Source of the DNA: Pseudomonas subflava | GTDB lineage: Bacteria > Pseudomonadota > Gammaproteobacteria > Pseudomonadales > Pseudomonadaceae | Direction: 5' to 3' | NCBI RefSeq assembly: GCF_023823685.1 | Contig: NZ_JAMXBF010000001.1 | Coordinates: 496,001-560,000, forward strand | DNA length: 64,000 bases | Shown: positions 1-8,908 of the stretch, in pieces | How positions within the stretch are numbered: the first letter of the stretch is position 1 | Layout: each line of letters begins with the position of its first letter | The notes under the pieces: generated by a model | The model's database searches: none | What the model was told of the DNA's origin: nothing | Seen by the model: only the letters and a program-made list of their open reading frames with translations | Program-made: the position numbers and the translations under genes

Positions 1-1
1 C

Positions 2-262
2 GTGCGTTTCTCCGGGGCCGACCGCAGCGTGATCGACGGGCCCTTCGCCGAAACCAAGGAGCTGATCGCCGGCTTCTGGCTGTGGGAAGTCGGCTCGCTG
101 GAAGAGTGCATCGAGTGGGTCAAGCGCTGCCCCAACCCGATGCCGGGCGAGTCGGATATCGAGATCCGCCAGGTGTTCGAGGCCGAGGACTTCGGCGAGG
201 AATTCACCCCCGAGCTGCGCGAGCAGGAAGAACGCCTGCGCGCCCGCCTGGCCAACGAATAA
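2..262 (+). CDS. YCII/DGPF-domain protein, 5' end outside the window
   Basis: The C-terminal 86 residues carry the DGPFAETKE signature and the GFWLWEV and WVKRCPNPMP segments of the YCII-related (DGPF) family, which are small ferredoxin-like-fold proteins. The frame is open to the window edge and the protein enters at about the middle of the domain, so the GTG at position 2 is not the true start. Members are often encoded beside ECF sigma factors and VOC-fold proteins; a VOC protein follows after 11 bases, so the two are probably co-transcribed. No enzymatic role can be assigned from sequence. Confidence 0.85.
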   Translation: MRFSGADRSVIDGPFAETKELIAGFWLWEVGSLEECIEWVKRCPNPMPGESDIEIRQVFEAEDFGEEFTPELREQEERLRARLANE

Positions 263-273
263 GGAGAGACGCG

Positions 274-696
274 ATGAACATCCATGCCTACCTGATCTTC
301 GACGGCAACTGTGCCGAGGCCTTCCGCTTCTACCAGCAGGTGCTCGGCGGGGAGCTGCAGGTGATGACCTTCGGCGACAGCCCGGCCTGCGGCGATGTGG
401 CGCCGGAGCACCGCGACCACACCATGCACGCCTGCCTGTGCGTCGGCGACCAGCTGCTGATGGCCTCCGACTGCATGCCGGGCGATGACCACGAGGGCGT
501 CAAGGGCTGCCACATGTCGATCCAGGCCGACGACATGGCCCACGCCGAGCGCCTGTATCGGGAGCTCGGCGCCCAGGGCTCGGTGCAGATGGAGCTGCAG
601 AGGACCTTCTGGGCCGAGGGCTTCGCCATGCTCACCGACCGCTTCGGCGTGCCGTGGATGATCAACTACAGCGGCGACTGCCAGCCCCCGGCCTGA
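274..696 (+). CDS. PhnB-like VOC (glyoxalase fold) family protein
   Basis: A 140-residue single-domain VOC protein of the PhnB/3-demethylubiquinone-methyltransferase-like type. It shows the N-terminal YLIFDGNCAEAFRFYQ strand-helix, a central GDQLLMASD segment and the C-terminal TDRFGVPWMINY strand. ATG 274 is preceded by AAGGAGAG. The first 64 codons of the longer reading frame (from position 82) overlap the previous gene and do not resemble the family, so the internal ATG is chosen. The substrate is unknown; catalytic metal binding is uncertain in this subfamily. Confidence 0.85.
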   Translation: MNIHAYLIFDGNCAEAFRFYQQVLGGELQVMTFGDSPACGDVAPEHRDHTMHACLCVGDQLLMASDCMPGDDHEGVKGCHMSIQADDMAHAERLYRELGAQGSVQMELQRTFWAEGFAMLTDRFGVPWMINYSGDCQPPA

Positions 697-1079
697 GCCT
701 CAGACGGCCCGCTGCAGCGCCTCGGTGGTTTCCCGGTCGAACTGCTCGCGCAGGCATGCCTGCGCCTCGTTCATCGGTGGGCTGGGATTGGTTAGCGCGT
801 GTGCGGCAGGTCCGCCGAGGCATGCGGGGGGGGGCGTATCTCGGTTCTGCCGCGACGCCAGCGAACTCCGACGGCACCGGCACGTTTACTCTCGTGCATG
901 TCCTCAATCGCGCCGAGTTCTTTGGTGGCCGGTCGAGGCCCGCGGAGCGGATGACCCTTATGATGTCGGCTAGCGCACGGCATGCGCTGGCCTTCTCGAA
1001 GGGCAGGCCACGGAGAAAGCTGCAGGGCCGGCAATGCGCGCCGGGGTATGCTGGGCGGATTTTTTCGAGGCCGTTTTTC
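697..1079. other. intergenic stretch with no recognisable gene
   Basis: About 380 bases between the VOC gene and arfB. A 24-codon open frame on the minus strand (774 down to 700) has normal codon use and could be the tail of a decayed gene, but it is too short to identify. A run of nine G lies near 826-834. No terminator with a T-run or strong promoter was seen. Confidence 0.4.
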
Positions 1080-1493
1080 ATGCTGGTGATTTCCAACAGC
1101 GTCCACCTACCCGATAGCGAGGTCGAGCTGACCGCCATACGCGCCCAGGGTGCCGGCGGGCAGAACGTCAACAAGGTCTCCAGCGCCGTGCACCTGCGCT
1201 TCGACAGCCAGGCCTCGTCGCTGCCGCCGTTCTACAAGGAGCGCCTGCTGCAGCTGCGCGACAGCCGCATCACCGAAGACGGTGTGGTGATCATCAAGGC
1301 CCAGCAGTACCGCACCCAGGAGCAGAACCGCGCCGACGCCCTGGAACGCCTGGCCGAGCTGATCCGCAGCGCCGGCAAGACCGAGAAGGCGCGCCGCCCG
1401 ACCAAGCCGACCCTAGGCTCGAAGAAGCGCCGCCTGGAGGGCAAGTCCAAGCGCGGCGCGATCAAGGCCGGACGCGGCAAGGTGGATTACTGA
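1080..1493 (+). CDS. arfB: alternative ribosome-rescue peptidyl-tRNA hydrolase ArfB (YaeJ)
   Basis: A 137-residue single-domain release-factor homologue. The catalytic GGQ loop is at residues 26-28 within AQGAGGQNVNKV, and the C-terminal tail is basic and Lys/Arg-rich (GSKKRRLEGKSKRG), as in ArfB, where it inserts into the mRNA channel of a stalled ribosome. There is no codon-recognition domain. It should hydrolyse peptidyl-tRNA on non-stop ribosomes as a back-up to tmRNA. ATG 1080 begins exactly at the family N-terminus (MLVISN) with a weak GAGG upstream; the long upstream extension of the frame is not family-like. Confidence 0.93.
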   Translation: MLVISNSVHLPDSEVELTAIRAQGAGGQNVNKVSSAVHLRFDSQASSLPPFYKERLLQLRDSRITEDGVVIIKAQQYRTQEQNRADALERLAELIRSAGKTEKARRPTKPTLGSKKRRLEGKSKRGAIKAGRGKVDY

Positions 1494-1542
1494 GGCCACG
1501 ACTTCGCCGTCCCATGCTCCGAGCCAGCGCCGGATACCACAT

Positions 1543-1996
1543 GGCGGGCTGCCGCTGCGCGGCGAGGCCGCCCTACGGGGTGAGCGGGTGGTTGCGGCGT
1601 TATGGCCGGCGTCGGGCTCGTAGGGTGGTCTCGGAGCGAAGCGACAGCCCACCGACCGTGGCACTCCGGAGTCTCCCTTGGCGGGCTGCCGCTACGCGGC
1701 GAGGCCGCCCTACGGGAGTGGCGGGTGGTTGCGGCGTTATGGCTGGCGTCGGGCTCGTAGGGTGGTCTCGGAGCGTAGCGACAGCCCACCGACCGTGGCG
1801 CACCGGGCTTCCTTGGCGGGCTGCCGCTGCGCGGCAAGGCCGCCCTACGGGTGGGCGGGTGTGGCGGGTGGTTGCGGCGTCATGGCCGGCGTCGGGCTCC
1901 GTAGGGTGGTCTCGGAGCGCAGCGACAGCCCACCGACGGTGGCGTACGGGACTTCACTTGGCAGGCTGCCGCTTGCGCGGCGAGGCCGCCCTACGG
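1543..1996. repeat. tandem array of paired inverted intergenic repeats (3.3 units)
   Basis: Units start at 1543, 1680, 1815 and 1960 (truncated), with periods of 137, 135 and 145 bases. Each full unit holds two related 34-base modules in opposite orientation: one begins GTAGGGTGGTCTCGGAGCG and ends CAGCCCACC, and the other, read on the minus strand, begins GTAGGGCGGCCTCGCCGCG and ends CAGCCCGCC. They are separated by a GGTTGCGGCGT spacer. This is the layout of a BIME (paired REP) array. Apparent reading frames through it on both strands are artefacts of the repeat. Confidence 0.85.
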
Positions 1997-2017
1997 TGTG
2001 ACAGCCCTTCGGCGTCG

Positions 2018-2785
2018 TCAGGCGCGGACCCAGCGTTGGCGGGTCCAGCCGCTCAGGGCATCTACCGCGAACACCAGCACCAGCATGGCCAGGATCACCG
2101 TGCTGGCCTGGGCTTCCTGGAACAGGCTGAGGCTGACGTAGAGCATCTGCCCCAGGCCGCCAGCGCCGACGAAGCCGAGCACGCTGGCCATGCGGATATT
2201 GTTTTCCCAACGGTACAGCGTATAGGCCAGCAACTGCGGCCACAGGTTGGGCAGGGTGCCGTAGCAGAAGGCCGCGAGCTGGCTGCCGCCCTGCAGGCGA
2301 ATCGCTTCGGCCGGCGCCGTGGGGGTGTTCTCCAGCGCCTCGGCGAACAATCTGCCGAGTACACCCGCCGTGTGCAGCGCCAGGGCCAGGGTGCCGGCGT
2401 TGGGGCCGAGGCCGGCGGCCAGCACCATCAGCGCCGCCCATACCAACTCGGGAATTGCCCGCAGGCCGTTGAGCAGCAGGCGCACCAGGCTCTGGGCGAG
2501 ACCGCCGAAGCGTCCGGCCGCGGGCAGCGCCAGGAGCAGGCCGAGCAGGGCGGCGAGCAGGGTGCCGAGGGCCGACATGGCCAGGGTCTCCAGGGCGCCA
2601 CGGCCGATGGCCAACAGGTGCCCGCCGCTCAGGTCCGGCTGCAGGAAGCGCGCGGCGTAATCGGCCATGTGCCGCAGGTTGTCCGTCTGCCCCAGTGCGG
2701 CCAGGTCCAGGCCCAGGTAGGCGAAAGAAGCGATCACCGCGACGAGCATTGCCAGCAGCAGCGCGAGGTTGACCAGCCGGTTCAT
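2018..2785 (-). CDS. PhnE-family ABC transporter permease, second copy
   Basis: A 255-residue integral membrane permease with about six hydrophobic segments. The BPD_transp_1 EAA-loop region reads FVGAGGLGQMLY near residue 210. The start at 2785 overlaps the stop of the upstream permease by four bases (ATGA), implying translational coupling; the longer upstream frame is not protein-like. It probably forms a heterodimeric channel with the preceding permease, served by the ATPase at 3824-4621 and the binding protein at 4618-5469. The family is named for phosphonate and phosphite uptake, but the adjacent selD-mnmH genes favour a selenium oxyanion. Confidence 0.88.
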   Translation of the reverse strand: MNRLVNLALLLAMLVAVIASFAYLGLDLAALGQTDNLRHMADYAARFLQPDLSGGHLLAIGRGALETLAMSALGTLLAALLGLLLALPAAGRFGGLAQSLVRLLLNGLRAIPELVWAALMVLAAGLGPNAGTLALALHTAGVLGRLFAEALENTPTAPAEAIRLQGGSQLAAFCYGTLPNLWPQLLAYTLYRWENNIRMASVLGFVGAGGLGQMLYVSLSLFQEAQASTVILAMLVLVFAVDALSGWTRQRWVRA

Positions 2786-3609
2786 GCCAGCCTCCCGCGC
2801 AGCACGCGGCTCAGCGCGTCGGCCAGCAGCACCAGGAGCAGGAAGGTCAGCAGCATGCTGGCCACCTCGCCGCCGGCGAACATGCGCAGCGACAGGTCGA
2901 TCTGCTGGCCCAGGCCGCCGGCGCCGACGAAGCCCATGACCACCGAGGCGCGGATCGCGCATTCCCAGCGGTACACGGTGTAGGAGGTCAGCTCGGCGGC
3001 GGCATTCGGCAGCAGGCCGTAGACGAAGGCGGCGAGCCGGCCGCTGCCGCCCTGCAGCAGGGCGTGCATGGGGCGCTGATCGACCGACTCGAGGATTTCC
3101 GCGTAGACCTTGCCGAGCATGCCGGCGTAGGTGATGGCGATGGCCAGCACCCCGGCGGTGGGGCCGAGGCCGACGGCGCGGACGAACAACAGCGCCCAGA
3201 CGATCTCCGGCACGCTGCGCAGGAAGATCAGCAGTCCGCGTACTGGCCAGCGCAAAGCCTGGCCGAACGCACTCGGGCGGCCGCCCCGTGAGGCCGCCGA
3301 CAGCGACAGGGCGCGGCTAGCGGCCAGGCCGGCGGGGATCGCCACCAGCAGCGCCAGGGCCATGCCGGCGGTGGCGATGGCCAGGGTCTGCAGGGTGGCC
3401 TGCAGTAGCAGGTCGAGGAAGTCCGGCGTGTGCGCCGGCGGCCAGAAGCCCGCGACGAAACGGCCCATCTCGCTCCGGCTGTCGGCGGCCAGCAGCACGC
3501 CCGGGTTCAGCTCGGCGAGCTGGATGCCCGGCCACAGCAACGCCACAGCCAGCACCGTCAGCAACAGGCGGGGCAGGGCGGCGGGGTCGCGATTATCCCG
3601 GCTCAGCAT
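2782..3609 (-). CDS. PhnE-family ABC transporter permease, first copy
   Basis: A 275-residue permease paralogous to the next gene. It shares the LLIFLRSVPEIVWALLF and FVGAGGLGQQID motifs of the PhnE family and has about six membrane segments, with a longer periplasmic stretch between residues 35 and 65. ATG 3609 lies inside a 10-base repeat, ATGCTGAGCC, that also overlaps the stop of the upstream ATPase gene. A 211-base REP-containing segment now separates the two genes. Without that insertion the ATPase stop and this start would overlap, as at the other junctions of the operon. Confidence 0.88.
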   Translation of the reverse strand: MLSRDNRDPAALPRLLLTVLAVALLWPGIQLAELNPGVLLAADSRSEMGRFVAGFWPPAHTPDFLDLLLQATLQTLAIATAGMALALLVAIPAGLAASRALSLSAASRGGRPSAFGQALRWPVRGLLIFLRSVPEIVWALLFVRAVGLGPTAGVLAIAITYAGMLGKVYAEILESVDQRPMHALLQGGSGRLAAFVYGLLPNAAAELTSYTVYRWECAIRASVVMGFVGAGGLGQQIDLSLRMFAGGEVASMLLTFLLLVLLADALSRVLRGRLA

Positions 3610-3830
3610 GGCGCAGCCCCGGCGCGGTTACGGTTCCCGGTGGGAGCGGCTGAACGACACTCCGCCATAGCCGCGAGGTTTTTGCGATTGCTCCCGTCGC
3701 GGCCGAAGCCGCTCTCGCCCATCTCGGCTCTGCCCGAGGAGCGGCGGCCCTCGCCGCGATTCAGACAGCGCGATAGCGGCGCGGCCAAGGCTGGTTCTGC
3801 AGGCGACTTTCGCGGCATGGGGCTCAGCAT
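3600..3830. repeat. REP cluster inside the transporter operon, flanked by a 10-bp direct repeat
   Basis: GGCTCAGCAT occurs at 3600-3609 and again at 3821-3830, bracketing 211 bases. Inside are three Pseudomonas REP-like cores of the GAGCGGCTTCGGCCGCGA type: forward near 3642-3676, reverse at 3697-3714 (TCGCGGCCGAAGCCGCTC) and forward at 3738-3760. The repeated decamer is the ATPase-permease gene junction itself. The segment reads as an insertion with target duplication that broke a translational coupling. Confidence 0.8.
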
Positions 3831-4621
3831 CGCGGAATCTGCAGGGTCAGCGTCACCGCCGGCGCCTGTGGCGACACCAGCTGCTCGTTGGCGTAGAGGG
3901 CGTCGAGCAGCTCCCGGGTGACTTCATTCGCCGGACAATCGAAGGCGATGCGGCCCTCGCGCACGCCGACGATGCGCGGGAAGTGCGCCAGCGCCAGGTC
4001 CACCGCGTGCAGGCTGGCGACCAGGGTCACGCCACGCGCCTCGGCATGCCGGCAGAGCACGCTCAGGGTGTGGTCGGCGAGCACCGGGTCCATGGCCGAT
4101 ACCGGCTCGTCGGCCAGCAGCAGCTCGGGGTCCTGGTACAGCGCGCGGGCGATGCCGACGCGCTGCAGCTGGCCGCCGGAGAGTTGCTGGCACTGGGCGA
4201 ACAGCTTGTCGGCCAGGTCCAGACGTGCCAGCACGTCGCGGGCGCCGGGGATATCGACCGGATGCAGCAGGTTGAACAGGCTCTTGCCCAGGCCCCACTG
4301 GCCGAGCTTGCCGGCCAGCACGGCGGTGACCACCCGTTGCCGCGGTGGCAGCGGCGGCGCCTGGTGGATCAGGCCGATGCGGGCGCGCAGCTGCTGGCGG
4401 GCGCGAGCGGAGAGCTGCCAGGGGTTCTCCCCCAGCAGCTCGACGCTGCCGCCGCCGGGTTGCAGGGCGCTGGCCAGCAAGGCGAGCAGGCTGGACTTGC
4501 CGGCGCCGGACGGGCCGATGACGGCGACCCGCTCGCCGGCCGCGATAGCCAGGTCCACGCCGCGCAGGGCGTGGACGCCATTGGCGTGCTGCAGGTCGGC
4601 GCCGGTCAGGCGCAGGCTCAT
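3824..4621 (-). CDS. PhnC-family ABC transporter ATP-binding protein
   Basis: A 265-residue nucleotide-binding domain with Walker [10 protein letters not shown] near residue 36, the signature [16 protein letters not shown], and Walker [13 protein letters not shown], followed by the switch His in [10 protein letters not shown]. The start at 4621 overlaps the stop of the binding-protein gene by four bases (ATGA). An upstream open extension in this frame lies inside the binding-protein gene and is spurious. It energises the two permeases encoded downstream. The substrate class (phosphonate or selenium oxyanion) cannot be read from the ATPase. Confidence 0.9.
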   Translation of the reverse strand: MSLRLTGADLQHANGVHALRGVDLAIAAGERVAVIGPSGAGKSSLLALLASALQPGGGSVELLGENPWQLSARARQQLRARIGLIHQAPPLPPRQRVVTAVLAGKLGQWGLGKSLFNLLHPVDIPGARDVLARLDLADKLFAQCQQLSGGQLQRVGIARALYQDPELLLADEPVSAMDPVLADHTLSVLCRHAEARGVTLVASLHAVDLALAHFPRIVGVREGRIAFDCPANEVTRELLDALYANEQLVSPQAPAVTLTLQIPRC

Positions 4622-5469
4622 TTCAGCAGGTCGGCGGCGCGGGCGGCGTCCTCGATGCCCTTGTAGTTTTCCGGTTTGGTCTCGATGAAGCGGCTGGCGG
4701 CCTGCAGGTCGAGGATCGCCTTGTGCTCCGGGTTGGCCGGGTCGAGGGCGAGGAAGGCCTGCTTGATCTTCTCGGTCAGCGCCGGGTCGAGAGTGCCACG
4801 CACGGTCCAGTTGTAGTCGTAGTAGGCCGGAGTGGTGGCGAAGACCTTGACCTTGCTGGTGTCGACCTTGCCGGCGGCGACCAGCTTGTCCCACACGCTG
4901 GCGTTGAGCACGCCGGCTTCGACCTTGCCGGCCTGCACCCAGGCGGCGGTGGCGTCGTGGGCGCCGGAGTAGCCGATACGGCTGAAGTAGCTCTCCGGCT
5001 TGATGCCGTCCTTGAGCATGAAGTAGCGCGGCATCAGGCTGCCGGAGGTGGAGGAGATGGAGCCGAAGGCGAAGGTCTTGCCCTTGAGGTCGGCCAGCGA
5101 CTTCACCTCCGGGTTGGCGGTGATGAATTTGCTGGTGAACTGGGCGTCCTGCTCGCGCTGCACCAGCGGGATGGCGTTGCCGGTCTTCAGGTGCACCTGA
5201 ACGAAGGTGAAGCCGCCGAGCCAGGCCAGGTCCAGGCGGTCGGTGGCCAGGGCCTCGACCACCGCCGGGTAGTCGGCGACCGGGACGAACTCGACCTTCA
5301 TGCCCAGCTGTTTTTCCAGGTAGGCGCCCAGTGGTTTGAACTTGCGCAGCAGCTCGGTGGGAGCCTCGTCGGGGATGGCGCTGACTTTCAGCACGTCGGC
5401 GGCCTGGGCCAGGGTGGCGGACAGGGACAGGGCAAAACCGGCGGCGAGCGCCAGGGTACGCTTGAACAT
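4618..5469 (-). CDS. PhnD-family periplasmic binding protein, putative selenate/selenite transporter
   Basis: A 283-residue type II binding protein. A signal peptide ([21 protein letters not shown]) is followed by an AQA cleavage site near residue 23. The family segments [11 protein letters not shown] and [10 protein letters not shown] appear in the ligand pocket region. RBS GGAGAA lies upstream of ATG 5469. The gene is first in the operon and divergent from selD across 243 bases. From memory, TIGRFAM/NCBIfam has a PhnD subfamily named putative selenate ABC transporter binding protein, defined by its proximity to selD, and this protein fits that context. Phosphonate or phosphite binding remains possible. 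Confidence 0.85.
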   Translation of the reverse strand: MFKRTLALAAGFALSLSATLAQAADVLKVSAIPDEAPTELLRKFKPLGAYLEKQLGMKVEFVPVADYPAVVEALATDRLDLAWLGGFTFVQVHLKTGNAIPLVQREQDAQFTSKFITANPEVKSLADLKGKTFAFGSISSTSGSLMPRYFMLKDGIKPESYFSRIGYSGAHDATAAWVQAGKVEAGVLNASVWDKLVAAGKVDTSKVKVFATTPAYYDYNWTVRGTLDPALTEKIKQAFLALDPANPEHKAILDLQAASRFIETKPENYKGIEDAARAADLLK

Positions 5470-5649
5470 AAGGATTCTCCGGTTCAATAGCGGAAAAGGC
5501 TTGTTGGGACGGCTGCGCGACAGAATGGCGGCGTTGCGTGGTGCTCGCAGATCGCCTGGGCGTGGCCCGGGGTGCCTGCTACGTGGCCCTTCGGTCGCTC
5601 GCGAGTCCCCTGAAGGGTTCGTCGAAAGCGGCGCGATTATAGAGAGCGA

Positions 5650-5676
5650 TTGCCGATTGGTCAGCTTTGCTAGAAT
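5650..5676 (+). promoter_or_regulatory. candidate selD promoter
   Basis: TTGCCG at 5650-5655 and TAGAAT at 5671-5676 with a short 15-base spacer, 37 bases before the selD ATG. The -10 element is good; the spacing is sub-optimal. Confidence 0.4.
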
Positions 5677-5712
5677 CCGCCGCCTGTTTTTTGCATTTGC
5701 CGAGAGAGTTCG

Positions 5713-6747
5713 ATGAGCGAGCCGATCCGCCTGACCCAGTACAGCCACGGCGCTGGCTGCGGCTGCAAGATTTCCCCCAAGGTGCTGGAAGTGATACTCG
5801 CCGGCAGTGGCGCGCAGAATCTCGACCCGAAGCTGTGGGTCGGCAACGCCTCCAAGGACGATGCGGCGGTCTACGCGCTGGACGAGGAGCGCGGGGTGGT
5901 CTCCACCACCGACTTCTTCATGCCCATCGTCGATGATCCGTTCGACTTCGGCCGCATCGCCGCCACCAACGCCATCAGCGACATCTACGCCATGGGCGGC
6001 GACCCGCTGATGGCCATCGCCATCCTCGGCTGGCCGGTCAACCTGCTGCCGCCGGAAGTGGCCCGCGAGGTGATCCGCGGCGGCCGCACCGTGTGCGACG
6101 CCGCCGGCATTCCGCTGGCCGGCGGCCATTCGATCGACGCGCCGGAGCCGATCTTCGGCCTGGCCGTGACTGGCGTGGTCGAGAAGAAGCACATGAAGCG
6201 CAACGACACCGCCAGCGCCGGCTGCCAGCTGTACCTGACCAAGCCGCTGGGCATCGGCATCCTCACCACTGCCGAGAAGAAGGCCAAGCTGCGCGAGCAG
6301 GACGTGGGCCTGGCGCGTGACTGGATGTGCACCCTGAACAAGCCGGGCGCGCGCTTCGGCAAGCTGGCCGGCGTGAAGGCGATGACCGACGTCACCGGCT
6401 TCGGCCTGCTCGGCCATCTGGTGGAGATGGCCGATGGCGCGGGTCTCACCGCCCAGCTGGAGTACGCCGCCGTGCCGCGCCTGCCGGGCGTCGAGCACTA
6501 CCTGGCCGAGGGTTGCGTGCCCGGCGGCACCCTGCGCAACTTCGACAGCTACGGCGAGAAGATCGCGCCGATCTCCGAGGCGCAGCGCGACCTGCTGTGC
6601 GACCCGCAGACCAGTGGCGGCCTGCTGGTGGCCGTGGCGCCGGAGGGCGAGGCCGAGTTCCTCGCCGTGGCCGCCGAGCTGGGCCTGGACCTGGCGCCCA
6701 TCGGCCGACTGGTCTCGCGACAGAGCCACGCGGTAGAGGTGCTGTGA
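5713..6747 (+). CDS. selD: selenide, water dikinase SelD (selenophosphate synthetase)
   Basis: A 344-residue PurM-like ATPase that makes selenophosphate from selenide and ATP. The N-terminal glycine-rich loop [12 protein letters not shown] carries the catalytic Cys16 and Lys19 (Cys17/Lys20 in E. coli), so this is the Cys, not the selenocysteine, form. Asp-rich Mg/ATP sites are visible in [17 protein letters not shown] and [11 protein letters not shown]. It begins an operon with mnmH (1-base overlap) and a small protein. Selenophosphate should feed tRNA 2-selenouridine synthesis by MnmH; selenocysteine machinery is not in this window. Confidence 0.97.
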   Translation: MSEPIRLTQYSHGAGCGCKISPKVLEVILAGSGAQNLDPKLWVGNASKDDAAVYALDEERGVVSTTDFFMPIVDDPFDFGRIAATNAISDIYAMGGDPLMAIAILGWPVNLLPPEVAREVIRGGRTVCDAAGIPLAGGHSIDAPEPIFGLAVTGVVEKKHMKRNDTASAGCQLYLTKPLGIGILTTAEKKAKLREQDVGLARDWMCTLNKPGARFGKLAGVKAMTDVTGFGLLGHLVEMADGAGLTAQLEYAAVPRLPGVEHYLAEGCVPGGTLRNFDSYGEKIAPISEAQRDLLCDPQTSGGLLVAVAPEGEAEFLAVAAELGLDLAPIGRLVSRQSHAVEVL

Positions 6748-7850
6748 TGCGCGACAACACCGCCGACTACCGCGAGATCTTCCTGGGCGACCTGCCGATG
6801 ATGGACATGCGCGCCCCGGTCGAATTCACCAAGGGCGCCTTCCCGCACACCGTCAGCCTGCCGCTGATGACCGACATCGAGCGGCAGAAGGTCGGCACCT
6901 GCTACAAGCAGCACGGCCAGCAGGCGGCCATCGAGCTGGGCCACCAGCTGGTCGCCGGCAAGGTCAAGGCCGAGCGCGTCGAGGCCTGGGCGGCCTTCGC
7001 CAAGGCCAACCCGAATGGCTACCTGTACTGCTTCCGCGGCGGCCTGCGCTCGCAGATCGTCCAGCAGTGGCTGAAGGACGCCGGCATCGATTACCCGCGG
7101 GTGATCGGCGGCTACAAGGCCATGCGTACCTTCCTGATCGAGACCCTGGACAGCGCCGTGGCCGAGTGCGACTTTGTCATCGTCGGCGGCATGACCGGCA
7201 CCGGCAAGACCGAGGTGGTCGCGGCCCTGGACAACAGCGTCGACCTCGAAGGCCACGCCAACCACCGCGGCTCCAGCTTCGGCAAACGCGCCACCGGGCA
7301 ACCGGCGCAGATCGACTTCGAAAACCGCCTGGCCATCGACCTGCTCAAGCGCCGCGCCCGCGGCCAGCAGCAGTTCGTGCTGGAGGACGAGAGCCGTCTG
7401 ATCGGCACCTGCTCGCTGCCGCTGTCCTTGCACCACGGCATGCAGCAGTACCCGCTGGTGTGGCTGGAGGACAGCGTCGAGGGCCGCGTCGAGCGCATCC
7501 TCAAGGACTACGTGATCGACCTGGCCGCCGAATTCCTCGCCGTGCATGGCGAGGAGCAGGGCTTCGCGCTGTTCGCCGCGCGCCTGCTGCAGAGCATGGA
7601 CAATATCCAGAAACGCCTGGGCGGCGAGCGCCACGCGCGGCTGCGCGGCATTCTCCAGCAGGCGCTGGAAGAGCAGGGCAGCAGCGGCGCGGTGGACCTG
7701 CACCGCGGCTGGATCGAGGGCCTGCTGAGCGAGTACTACGATCCCATGTACGCCTACCAGCGCGAGAGCAAGGCCTCGCGCATCGAATTCGCCGGCGAGC
7801 AGGATGCGGTGCTGGCCTACCTGCGCGAACGCGCGCAACGGAGAAGCTGA
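6747..7850 (+). CDS. mnmH: tRNA 2-selenouridine synthase MnmH (SelU/YbbB)
   Basis: A 367-residue two-domain enzyme. The N-terminal rhodanese domain has its active-site Cys95 in [12 protein letters not shown]. The C-terminal P-loop domain has Walker [10 protein letters not shown] at about residues 147-155. It replaces sulfur with selenium in (c)mnm5s2U34 of tRNAs, through a geranylated intermediate, using selenophosphate from SelD. ATG 6747 overlaps the selD stop (TGATG), indicating coupling; the following small gene starts inside its own stop codon. Length and both motifs are typical. Confidence 0.95.
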   Translation: MRDNTADYREIFLGDLPMMDMRAPVEFTKGAFPHTVSLPLMTDIERQKVGTCYKQHGQQAAIELGHQLVAGKVKAERVEAWAAFAKANPNGYLYCFRGGLRSQIVQQWLKDAGIDYPRVIGGYKAMRTFLIETLDSAVAECDFVIVGGMTGTGKTEVVAALDNSVDLEGHANHRGSSFGKRATGQPAQIDFENRLAIDLLKRRARGQQQFVLEDESRLIGTCSLPLSLHHGMQQYPLVWLEDSVEGRVERILKDYVIDLAAEFLAVHGEEQGFALFAARLLQSMDNIQKRLGGERHARLRGILQQALEEQGSSGAVDLHRGWIEGLLSEYYDPMYAYQRESKASRIEFAGEQDAVLAYLRERAQRRS

Positions 7851-8206
7851 TGAGCCTGAAAGACCACCCCGACGCGCTGGACTGCACCCTCTACCGTCCG
7901 GACGAGAACGACCCGGATGCCGAGGAAGCAGAGCTCGGCGACGGTCATGTGCTGTTCGAGGGCGCCTTCGAGGCGCCGGCCGAATGGGACGCCGTCGAAC
8001 GCGAGGACTACTTCGACGGCAGCGACCCGGCGCTGTTCTTCAACGCCCGCATCGAAAGCCCGGCCAAGGCCGACAGCAACGATTTCTTCATCGCCGAGCC
8101 CGGTGACTACGTGGCGGTGATGCGCGGGATGACGGTGGAGATGTACTACGTCTACGACCGCGCCGACGCCAGCTATGTGCTGATCCGCGACGACCAGCTG
8201 GATTGA
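7850..8206 (+). CDS. small acidic protein of unknown function, third gene of the selD operon
   Basis: A 118-residue, strongly acidic soluble protein with no signal peptide or membrane segment. It begins at ATG 7850, overlapping the mnmH stop by one base, so it is probably translated with mnmH. Aromatic clusters occur late (VEMYYVYDRADASYVLIRDD). I do not recognise a named family. Tight coupling to selD-mnmH suggests a role in selenium or tRNA-modification metabolism, but this is context only. Confidence 0.8.
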   Translation: MSLKDHPDALDCTLYRPDENDPDAEEAELGDGHVLFEGAFEAPAEWDAVEREDYFDGSDPALFFNARIESPAKADSNDFFIAEPGDYVAVMRGMTVEMYYVYDRADASYVLIRDDQLD

Positions 8207-8258
8207 CGGAGGCTTCCCTCTCCCCACCGGAAAGACCACTCCCGAATCCGGTGCATTC

Positions 8259-8880
8259 TTAACCCGGATGCAATCCGGGGCTGGCATGGCCCTGAGCGCA
8301 TTTCCGCTCATTCCCGTCACGCTGGCGAGGTATTGGTGTAGCGGTAAGACCCGCTGGTGCGCATGGCGCACCCTACGCGGAGTCGACGCGACGTAGGGTG
8401 CGCCATGCGCACCGATAGCATCCGCACGGTGCGGACCATCCCCTCTCCCCAGCTCGTAGCCCGGATGCAATCCGGGGTTTGCATGGTCCTGAGCGCATTT
8501 CCCGGATTTCATCTGGGCTACGGCCCGGAGGTATTCCCTCTCCCCACCGGGGAGAGGGTTAGGGATAGGGGAGGTCAATCCGAAGCCGGTACATGCTCGT
8601 AGCCCGGATTCAATCCGGGGCTTGCATGGTCCTGAGCGCATTCCCGGATTTCATCCGGGCTACGGGCTGCGCGCACCGTCGGTGTGGCGATATGGCCAGA
8701 GGCATTCTTCGCTCGTTCCCGCCACGCTGGCGAGGCATTGGTGTAGCGGTAAGGCCCGCTGGTGCGCATGGCGCACCCTACGCGGAGTCGACGCGACGTA
8801 GGGTGCGCCATGCGCACCGATAGCATCCGCACGGTGCAGACCGTCCCCTCTCCCCAGCGGGGAGAGGGTTAGGGAGAGGG
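8259..8880. repeat. composite intergenic repeat block between the selenium and phenylalanine operons
   Basis: About 620 bases built from several repeat families. A direct repeat of about 140 bases, with few differences, occurs at 8311-8450 and 8716-8855. Each copy holds a 58-base palindrome (8356-8413 and 8761-8818) with 22-base perfect arms GGTGCGCATGGCGCACCCTACG. Two GTAGCCCGGAT..ATCCGGGCTAC type inverted pairs lie at 8456-8522 and 8599-8664, with a partial third near 8259. Hairpins of the CCCTCTCCCC / GGGGAGAGGG type lie near 8538-8560 and 8846-8870. No coding potential is seen. Confidence 0.85.
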
Positions 8881-8908
8881 ACTGCCCCCACGAAGGAACC
8901 GAGTGACC

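Noticed and set aside
700..774. 24-codon minus-strand frame after the VOC gene
   Set aside because: Codon use looks natural, but it is too short to identify and has no RBS. It may be a gene remnant but cannot be supported as a gene.
1514..2983. 489-codon open frame on the plus strand
   Set aside because: It runs through the tandem repeat array and then antisense to a permease gene; the product is repetitive and unlike any protein family.
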